A DNA stretch of 64,000 nucleotides from Achromobacter animicus (GTDB taxonomy: Bacteria > Pseudomonadota > Gammaproteobacteria > Burkholderiales > Burkholderiaceae_B), in the NCBI RefSeq assembly GCF_902859585.1, contig NZ_CADIJM010000020.1, positions 1 through 64,000 on the forward strand. The letters are read 5' to 3'. The notes beneath the pieces are model-generated. The model searched no databases. It worked only from the letters and a program-made list of their open reading frames with translations, and was not told the origin of the DNA. Shown in pieces: positions 55,593-64,000 of this stretch (position 1 is its first letter; each line of letters starts with the position of its first letter). The position numbers and the translations under genes were made by a program.

Positions 55593-56345
55593 CTAAGAGC
55601 TACAGAGGGTCATCTGGAATGACACATCACGGGCCACCTGCTGGGGTTTGAACTCCCCGTCCTGGGTGGAAAAACGTATCCAGATCATGTACTTATTGGC
55701 GCTGATCTCGGGGAAGACGCCGTGGGTGGGGTCCACCCAGACGCGCAGCAGCTGGAACTGTTTGCCGCCCAGCATCTGCTGATAGGCGCCCTGCTCGGCC
55801 ACGATGTCGGTTTTGCGTCCGGACTCGCGCAACAGGCGCAGCGCCAGGGTCAGGCCATCGTAAAGGGGAATGAAGGGGGACACCCACGCCTGCAGGTCCG
55901 CGCAGCGCGCGGCCTCGGGCTTGTTCTGCCAGGCATAGTACGAAGGCATGTCGACCTGCGTGGCGCTGCCGGGCACCGACAGGCGTCCGCGCAGGCTGGT
56001 CAGCCATTCGTTCTCGCGCAGCGACTGGCCGGTCTTGCCAGGGGCAGCCAGGGCACTGGCCACCTTTTCCATTTCGCGCAGCATGCCTTCCAGCGCGTCC
56101 TGCGCCACGCCGGGATGATCGCGCAGCCCGACCAGCGCCAAGCGCTGGCGTTCAAGGTCTTGCAGGACCGCGCCTTTTACGTCGGTGCGTTCGCACGCGT
56201 CGAGCAGATCGAAAAGGGAGGTGACGGCAACCTGATGCTGGCGTGAGTCACCCTCGCGAGCAAAGAAGAAGAGCCTGTCGAACAGGTATTCCAGCCGCAG
56301 ATAAGCACGGATGCGCTCGTTGAAGGGATATTCGTAAACGATCAC
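55593..56345 (-). CDS. zapD: cell division protein ZapD
   Basis: A 250-residue cytosolic protein that cross-links FtsZ filaments at the division ring. The N-terminal YEYPFNERIRAYLRLEYLFDRL matches the family start, and DMPSYYAWQ and PLYDGLTLALRLLRESG are typical. The start is a GTG at 56345, placing the N-terminus where the family begins. It follows coaE in the order pilD-coaE-zapD, common in beta- and gamma-proteobacteria. Confidence 0.93.
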   Translation of the reverse strand: MIVYEYPFNERIRAYLRLEYLFDRLFFFAREGDSRQHQVAVTSLFDLLDACERTDVKGAVLQDLERQRLALVGLRDHPGVAQDALEGMLREMEKVASALAAPGKTGQSLRENEWLTSLRGRLSVPGSATQVDMPSYYAWQNKPEAARCADLQAWVSPFIPLYDGLTLALRLLRESGRKTDIVAEQGAYQQMLGGKQFQLLRVWVDPTHGVFPEISANKYMIWIRFSTQDGEFKPQQVARDVSFQMTLCSS

Positions 56346-56417
56346 GCTTTTTTACAGGCCCTATCAAGTGGTTGGCCGGCGGGCCAAGAATTTTCAGGGG
56401 TGCCGGCAGCCGCTGGC

Positions 56418-57035
56418 TTACCGGCCCGTGGTGGTCGCCAGCGCCAGCCAGCGGTCATGCAGGGTCAACGCCCGCGCGCGCAACTGTTCCGGTGTTGTCG
56501 TTGCGTCGTTGAGTATGACGTCGTCCGCGACCTCCAACCGGCGTGCCCGCGCAGCCTGTGCCGCCATGATACGCCTGATGTCCTGCTCCGTCAGCCCGCT
56601 GCGCTGCTGCACGCGAGCGACCTGGGTTTCGGGATCGCAATCGACCACGCAGATACGATCCACGCGGTCACGCCAACGGTCCAGGGACTCAACCAATAGC
56701 GGCACCACAAAGACCAGATACGATCCGCGAGCGGCCGCCGCCTGCCGCTGCGTTTCGCGGCCGATGGCCGGGTGCAGCACGGCCTCCAACCGCCGCCGCA
56801 CCTGCGGATCGGCGAATGCCTGCGTGCGCATCCACGCGCGGTCCAGCGCGCCGTCGGGCGTCAGCGCCTGCGGTCCGAATTCGTGTTCGATCGCGGGCAT
56901 GGCAGCGCCGCCGGCGGCGGTGAGCAATCGCGCGATCTCGTCGGTGTCGACCAACGCCGCGCCCCACTCCGCCAGCATGTCCGCCACGCGGGACTTGCCC
57001 GAGCCAATGCCGCCCGTCAGACCAATGTTGAACAT
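56418..57035 (-). CDS. coaE: dephospho-CoA kinase
   Basis: Last enzyme of coenzyme A synthesis: phosphorylates dephospho-CoA. The 205-residue P-loop kinase has GLTGGIGSGKS at 6-16, DTDEIAR with the catalytic Asp, LHPAIGRE, and VVPLLVES. It lies between pilD and zapD. Confidence 0.95.
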   Translation of the reverse strand: MFNIGLTGGIGSGKSRVADMLAEWGAALVDTDEIARLLTAAGGAAMPAIEHEFGPQALTPDGALDRAWMRTQAFADPQVRRRLEAVLHPAIGRETQRQAAAARGSYLVFVVPLLVESLDRWRDRVDRICVVDCDPETQVARVQQRSGLTEQDIRRIMAAQAARARRLEVADDVILNDATTTPEQLRARALTLHDRWLALATTTGR

Positions 57036-57108
57036 GCTGCCTTTCCTTTGTCTCTTGCTTAGTGCCGTTGCATGGCCGTCGATACCAGCGGCCCTCGGCT
57101 GGCCGATC

Positions 57109-57173
57109 GTCCTGACCGGCCGTCGTGACTGGTCGCCCCAACTGGCCGTCCGGACCGGCCGTCCTGACCGGCC
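57109..57173. repeat. 13-bp tandem repeat, five units
   Basis: Five consecutive 13-base units related to GTCCTGACCGGCC: the first and fifth are identical and the middle three differ by one to five bases. The array fills half of the 142-base gap between pilD and coaE, both on the minus strand. The period is not a multiple of three and no frame spans it. Such arrays can vary in copy number between strains. Confidence 0.8.
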
Positions 57174-57177
57174 GTCC

Positions 57178-58035
57178 CTAGTTCATGAACTGCCATATGC
57201 CTTGTTCGCCGCCCAGCAGCAGCATGACCAGGCCGGCCAGCGCCAGGTACGGCCCGAAGGGCAAGGGCTGGCCGCGGCTGGCGCGGCCGGTGAGCGTCAG
57301 CGTCCCGCCGATCAGCACGCCCACCAGCGACGCACTGAGCAGCAACATCGGCAAGGCCTCGACACCAAACCACGCGCCCAGCGCGGCCAGCAGCTTGAAG
57401 TCGCCTTGCCCCATGCCTTCGCGCCCGGTCAACAGGCGGAACACATGAAAGATAACCCACAGGAAAAGATACCCGGCTGCCGCGCCGACCACCGCCGTCT
57501 GCACGCTGGTGAATGCATCAAACAGGTTCACCAGCAGGCCCGCCCACACCAGCGGCTGCGTCAGAACGTCGGGCAGCAACGTCGTTTCGAAGTCGATCCA
57601 TGCCAGCGCCACCAGCATGGCCGACAAGCCCATGGCCGCCAACGCGATCGGCGTTGCGCCAAAGCGCAGCGCGCAGGCGGCGAACAGCGCGCAGGTCAGG
57701 AGTTCAATGACGGGATAGCGCCAGCCGATGGGCGCGTGGCACGCCGCGCACCGGCCGCGCAGCAGCAGCCAGCCGAGTACGGGAATCCGGGCCATTCTTT
57801 CGATGGGCGCCTCGCAGGCCGGGCATTGCGAGGCCGGCGACAGCAGGCCATAGTGTCCGGCGGGCCGCGGCTTGCCGGCGGCGTCCAGGCACTGCGCCTG
57901 CCACTCGCGCTCCATCATGCGCGGCAGCCGATGGGTCAGCACCGTCAGCCAGTTGCCCACGAACAGGCCCGCCAGCGCCGCCACGCCGATGAAGACGCCA
58001 AAGGGTAGATCAAAGACGTGCCACATCGGCGTCAT
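57178..58035 (-). CDS. pilD: prepilin peptidase / N-methyltransferase
   Basis: A 285-residue inner-membrane aspartic protease that cleaves and methylates type IV prepilins and type II secretion pseudopilins. Two zinc-binding CxxC pairs (CPAC and CAAC) lie in the N-terminal cytoplasmic loop, and the catalytic Asp residues are in AWIDFETTLLPD and GQGDFKLL. Start codon choice between 58035 and 58026 is uncertain; AAGGGG lies close upstream of the first. No pilB or pilC gene is in the window. Confidence 0.93.
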   Translation of the reverse strand: MTPMWHVFDLPFGVFIGVAALAGLFVGNWLTVLTHRLPRMMEREWQAQCLDAAGKPRPAGHYGLLSPASQCPACEAPIERMARIPVLGWLLLRGRCAACHAPIGWRYPVIELLTCALFAACALRFGATPIALAAMGLSAMLVALAWIDFETTLLPDVLTQPLVWAGLLVNLFDAFTSVQTAVVGAAAGYLFLWVIFHVFRLLTGREGMGQGDFKLLAALGAWFGVEALPMLLLSASLVGVLIGGTLTLTGRASRGQPLPFGPYLALAGLVMLLLGGEQGIWQFMN

Positions 58036-58228
58036 CGCCCCTTGCGGTCGGGACGCGCCTGCCCATCCGACAAACCGGCGATGGCGCAAGGAATGAGGAG
58101 CCGCGCGCGGCCGTGTCGTAATTTGTGCATAAAGTGCCGGGATGCCCGGGAACGGCTAAGGGGAACGTATCGAATCTTCGCATAAGTGCGTAAAATCGGA
58201 GACAGACTCAATTCACGGATAAGCTGCC

Positions 58229-59023
58229 ATGGCCGCGCGCGTAGAAATCGTTTCCCGCTCCCGCAAACTCAGCGTCATGGGGCTGCTGCTAGCGGGCACC
58301 GTGATCGCCGCAACCGGCTGCGCCAAGCAGAAAGCTGAAGGCTATTACGACCTGCCTGCCGAAAGCACCGTGACCGACGCCCAGTATCAAGGTTCCGGCG
58401 CCGGCTACCGCACCGTCATCCGCGCCCCGTCGCAAGTGCAGATCGAGCTCAAGCCCGACGCGCGCCGTCAACAGAACCAGAATCAGCAGGCGGTTGCTGC
58501 CGGCCAGACCACCGAAGACGGCCAGTCCGTGCCCGAAGGCGCAGAAAGCGGTGCCGGTGGCTCCGGCGGCGCCGGCGGCTCGGCACCCGCCCCCGTGGCC
58601 CCTGCCCCTGCCCCTGCGGCCAACGGCATCACCCATAGCCTCGTTCCGCAGCCGCAAACCTACATGGGCACGCTGCCGTGTTTTTCGCCCGCCATGCAGT
58701 GCACGGCCCAGCGCGTGACGCTGACGCTGGCGCCCAATGGCCGCTGGCGCGGCCGCACCGCCTACCTGGACAACGATCCCAAGAAGGGCCCGCCCGTTTC
58801 CGAGCAAGGCTGCTGGGATGCCACCGAAGAACGCCCGCCGCGCGTCATCCTGATGGACGGCCAAGGCAATGTCCGCGTGGAATTCGTGGTCGCGGCCAAC
58901 AACGTGCTGCGTGTGCGCTCCATTGGCGGCCAGACGCCCAACCTGAACTACAACCTGACCCGCCAGCCGGATCTGGACCCGATCGACGAACTGGCCAGCG
59001 CCGCAGCGCCCAAGTGCCCTTGA
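58229..59023 (+). CDS. exported lipoprotein with an NlpE-like domain
   Basis: A 264-residue envelope lipoprotein. The signal peptide ends in AATGC, giving lipid attachment at Cys31. Residues about 85-135 are a low-complexity Gln/Gly/Ala/Pro linker. Residues 145-245 resemble the NlpE N-terminal beta-barrel: GTLPCFSPAMQC, a VTLTLAPNGRW strand and EQGCWDATEERPPRVILMDG. NlpE senses surface contact and copper stress through the Cpx system in Escherichia coli; here only the fold is suggested. The gene is single, ending in a strong terminator. Confidence 0.78.
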   Translation: MAARVEIVSRSRKLSVMGLLLAGTVIAATGCAKQKAEGYYDLPAESTVTDAQYQGSGAGYRTVIRAPSQVQIELKPDARRQQNQNQQAVAAGQTTEDGQSVPEGAESGAGGSGGAGGSAPAPVAPAPAPAANGITHSLVPQPQTYMGTLPCFSPAMQCTAQRVTLTLAPNGRWRGRTAYLDNDPKKGPPVSEQGCWDATEERPPRVILMDGQGNVRVEFVVAANNVLRVRSIGGQTPNLNYNLTRQPDLDPIDELASAAAPKCP

Positions 59024-59084
59024 TCGAAGGGATGTCCGCCCACGGCGCGTGAGCGCCGCAGGGCGAACACCGCAGCACCCCACC

Positions 59085-59117
59085 CGGGCCTGACGAACAC
59101 CTTGTTCGTCAGGCCCG
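59085..59117 (+). terminator. strong hairpin downstream of the lipoprotein gene
   Basis: CGGGCCTGACGAAC (59085-59098) pairs perfectly over 14 bases with GTTCGTCAGGCCCG (59104-59117), loop ACCTT, followed by AATTCTTT. It lies 62 bases after the stop and looks like an intrinsic terminator. Being palindromic, it may also act on transcripts from the LuxR-type gene on the other strand. Confidence 0.75.
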
Positions 59118-59269
59118 AATTCTTTGGCCGGCAGCCATTGGGCCCGGTGAAACGACAAGCGCGGCGGAATACGGCGGCCCCCACGGCTGCACGTTATGGC
59201 GGAGGGTTTTGGCTGCGAAGCACGGCTTGCCTTACGTGTGAGCACAAGACCGCCGGCACCAAATCGCCA

Positions 59270-59635
59270 TCAGGGAGGAACATCGGGTTTTGCCGGGCAG
59301 TCGCCGTATTCGCTGGCGGGCTCGTGCAATGCCTGGGCCGGCGCGCCAGGGCGGACGAAAGGCGGCATAGTGCGGGACGGCCAGTGCGCGCCCGGAACGG
59401 GCGATGCGCCGGACTGCCCGTGCGCACACAGCCGGCAGGCAAGTTGCATGGCGTTGCGGGCGCCGAGTTTGGCGAAGATGCGGGCGCGGTGGGCCTCGAC
59501 CGTGCGCAGGGAAATGCCCAGGTCGATGGCAATGACCTTGTTGGCGCGCCCAGCCGCCACGTAGTCAACAATCTGGCGTTCGCGGGCGGTCAGGGCTGAA
59601 AGGGCGGCGTCGAGTTCGGGGTGAGGAAAGGGCAT
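59270..59635 (-). CDS. small LuxR/FixJ-type DNA-binding protein without a receiver domain
   Basis: A 121-residue protein. Residues 15-70 are a complete LuxR-type helix-turn-helix (LTARERQIVDYVAAGRANKV, LGISLRTVEAHRARIFAKLG) of the FixJ kind, but there is no N-terminal receiver or sensor domain. The C-terminal 50 residues are Pro/Ala-rich and unlike any domain I know. A perfect 9-bp inverted repeat lies eight bases before the ATG. It may be a stand-alone regulator, perhaps self-regulating, or the remnant of a FixJ response regulator. Confidence 0.72.
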   Translation of the reverse strand: MPFPHPELDAALSALTARERQIVDYVAAGRANKVIAIDLGISLRTVEAHRARIFAKLGARNAMQLACRLCAHGQSGASPVPGAHWPSRTMPPFVRPGAPAQALHEPASEYGDCPAKPDVPP

Positions 59636-59643
59636 GGAAGCTC

Positions 59644-59666
59644 GTTTGCAATGTAGGATTGCAAAC
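59644..59666. promoter_or_regulatory. perfect inverted repeat upstream of the LuxR-type gene
   Basis: GTTTGCAAT (59644-59652) and ATTGCAAAC (59658-59666) form a perfect dyad around a five-base spacer, starting eight bases before the gene's ATG. A dimeric regulator could bind here, the LuxR-type protein itself being the first candidate; alternatively it is a hairpin in the leader that covers the ribosome binding site. Confidence 0.5.
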
Positions 59667-59818
59667 AGTCTGCCCCGCCGGCCGGGCCGCCGTAAGCTGG
59701 CAATTCTGCTAGGGGCTGATGAAAACGCCTCGCCTCAATTGCCCTATCAAGCGCCTGTACCAGGTGCCTTGTACCGAGCGCCCCGCATCGCGCGCCCGGA
59801 TGTCACCGACCCGCCGCT

Positions 59819-61599
<1,781 letters not shown>

Positions 61600-61616
61600 G
61601 TTTGCCGAGAACGGTA

Positions 61617-61805
61617 TCAGTCGGCCTGATACACGTACGGCCTTTGCGCCACGCGAGCCGCGCGGAAGCCTTCGAGCAGCTCTTGATCCTGCGGTTTGTC
61701 CCAGAGGCGGGCGCGTCCCTCGCGCTGGCGCTCTTCGGTGCCAGGGTGGGATTTCTTGAAGTCCTTGAGGAACTGGGTGATCTCGGATTCGTAGTTGGTC
61801 GCCAT
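61617..61805 (-). CDS. DUF3460 family small protein
   Basis: A 62-residue hydrophilic protein (MATNYESEITQFLKDFKKSH at the start, then a Glu/Arg-rich helix and LLEGFRAARVAQRPYVYQAD). DUF3460 proteins occur mainly in beta-proteobacteria, commonly upstream of scpA, and have no known function. It is the first gene of the DUF3460-scpA-panC run. Confidence 0.88.
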   Translation of the reverse strand: MATNYESEITQFLKDFKKSHPGTEERQREGRARLWDKPQDQELLEGFRAARVAQRPYVYQAD

Positions 61806-61904
61806 GACGCCAATTTCATTAGGTTGCAGATGTCTCGAGTTTACTTCACGGCGGCCATATCCCCGGCGTTACAATCGTCAGGCTTCCACCGCAGCCCGTC
61901 CGAC

Positions 61905-63345
61905 ATGTCCGCAGAATCCGCCGCCGCAGCCAATCCCGCTCCACCGTCAACCCCGGATGCGGTGCGCGCGGCGCGCATGATCCCCTTCATCGTCGGCTGC
62001 GCGCTGTTCATGCAAATGTTGGACGCGACGGTCGTGGCGACCGCCCTGCCCGCCATGGCACGGGCCCTGGGATCCACCCCGGTGCGGCTCAATGTGGCCA
62101 TCACGTCGTACCTGTTGGCCGTCGCCGTCTTCGTGCCCATCAGTGGGTGGGCGGCGGACCGCTACGGCGCCCGGCGCGTATTCATTACCGCGATCGGCCT
62201 GTTCACCCTCAGTTCCGTCGCCTGCGCTATCTCGCAGGACCTCCCCCAACTCGTATTGGCCCGGATCGTCCAGGGCATGGCCGGCGCCATGATGGTGCCG
62301 GTGGGCCGCATCATCCTCCTGCGCACCGTCCCCAAGCAGGATCTGCTCAAGGCCATGTCCTTCCTGTCGATCCCGGCACTGCTGGGACCGGTGATCGGAC
62401 CGCCGCTAGGCGGTTTCATGGTCACGTACATGTCGTGGCACTGGATCTTCCTGATCAACATCCCGATCGGGTTCCTGGGCATTTTTCTGGTGCTGCGGTA
62501 CGTCACCGAAATCCGCGAAACCGGCACGCCGCGGCTCGATTGGATCGGCTTTCTGCTGAGCGCCGGCTGCCTGGCCACCCTGGTCACCGGCTTCGAGGCC
62601 ATCGGCCGCGACGTGATGCCGCTGCCCATGCTGCTCGGCCTGATCTCCGTGGGCATCGTGTGCGGACTGCTGTACGGCGTGCACGCACGGCGCACCGAAC
62701 ATCCCATCATCGATCTGTCCCTGATGCGGATTCCCACGTTCGCCATCTCCACGCTGGGCGGCAACCTGTGCCGCTTTGCCGTCGGCGCCACGCCGTTCCT
62801 GCTGGCCATGCTGCTGCAGGTGGGCTTTGGCCTTTCGCCGTTCTCGGCCGGCCTCATCACTTTCGCCAGCGCCGCCGGCGCGCTGCTGATGAAGTTCGTG
62901 GCCACGCCCATCGTGCAACGCTTCGGCTTTCGCCGCGTGCTGACCTTGAATGCGCTACTGACGGGCGGTTTCATCATCGTCTGCGGCGCCTTCAACCCGG
63001 CCACGCCCGTATGGCTGATGATCGCCATCCTGCTGGTGGGCGGCTTCTTCCGGTCGTTGCAGTTCACGGGGGTAAATACGCTAACCTATGCCGACATCCC
63101 GCCCGCCAAGATGAGCCGCGCCAGCAGCTTTTCGGCCATGGCCCAGCAACTGGGCATCACGCTGGGCGTCGGGGTGGCTGCGGTCACGTTGAACATCAGC
63201 ATGTCGCTGCGCGGCGCCGAAACGCTGGCCATCAGCGACGTGGTTGCCGGCTTCATCGTCATCGGCCTGCTGTGCATGGCATCGACTTTCTCCTTTAGAC
63301 GCCTCGACCCGCTGGCCGGGGCACACCTGAACGGCGCGAAAAACA

Positions 63346-63359
<14 letters not shown>
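61905..63359 (+). CDS. MFS drug transporter, DHA2 (14-TM) family
   Basis: A 484-residue inner-membrane proton antiporter with about 14 hydrophobic helices. Motifs are [18 protein letters not shown] in TM1, [14 protein letters not shown] (motif A) after TM2, and [27 protein letters not shown] (motif C region; written here only in part by its ends [10 protein letters not shown] and [10 protein letters not shown]). Substrates are unknown; relatives export dyes and antibiotics. The ATG at 61905 ([11 protein letters not shown]) is the first plausible start. It overlaps the glpK start by 14 bases. Confidence 0.9.

Positions 63360-64000
<641 letters not shown>

Overview
The window is GC-rich beta-proteobacterial DNA. 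Gene orders such as yqgE-ruvX-pyrB-pyrC-plsC, rubredoxin-thiD-thiE-hemL, argJ-ATPase-Nudix/ThiE, pilD-coaE-zapD and DUF3460-scpA-panC point to Burkholderiales, most likely an Achromobacter/Bordetella-type Alcaligenaceae. No rRNA, tRNA, CRISPR array or intact insertion sequence was recognised.

Layout. 0.36-10.4 kb is mostly core: an operon yqgE-ruvX-pyrB-pyrC-plsC in which both the PyrB and PyrC homologues have lost catalytic residues, a rubredoxin, thiD-like/thiE/hemL, a lytic transglycosylase and a FapA/DUF342 protein. 10.5-17.6 kb is an AraC-controlled aromatic-type catabolic cluster (solute-binding protein, dienelactone hydrolase fused to an NTF2-like domain, ring-hydroxylating oxygenase alpha and beta, isochorismatase-like hydrolase, SDR). 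18.3-26.1 kb is an aerobic 2-aminobenzoyl-CoA (anthranilate) operon: monooxygenase/reductase fusion, SDR, enoyl-CoA hydratase, acyl-CoA dehydrogenase, CoA ligase, thioesterase and a Rid protein. 27.4-33.7 kb is a siaABCD signalling operon with a fifth gene for a PAS-PAS-GAF-GGDEF-EAL protein. 34.1-40.5 kb holds a complete branched-chain-type ABC importer, a kynurenine-formamidase-like hydrolase and a MarR regulator. 40.5-64 kb is core and housekeeping, including an MdtABC-type efflux operon, and ends inside glpK.

How the parts fit. The importer/hydrolase/MarR locus and the anthranilate operon are 8 kb apart, separated by the signalling operon, but share an 18-bp dyad (TAGTTTA-GGYT-TRAARTA) lying over the predicted -10 element of each promoter. 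One MarR repressor probably controls uptake, formation and CoA-dependent degradation of anthranilate.

The most unusual signal is non-coding. Two families of structured repeats (A, about 160 bp; B, about 65 bp) and a 15-bp palindrome (C) are found only at the left edge of the window and at the borders of the two catabolic clusters. Copies of A and B keep nearly identical cores, but their stem arms differ between copies while staying self-complementary. In two A copies every arm mismatch is a G-U wobble on the core strand. This covariation argues for a selected RNA or DNA fold, not a simple mobile remnant.
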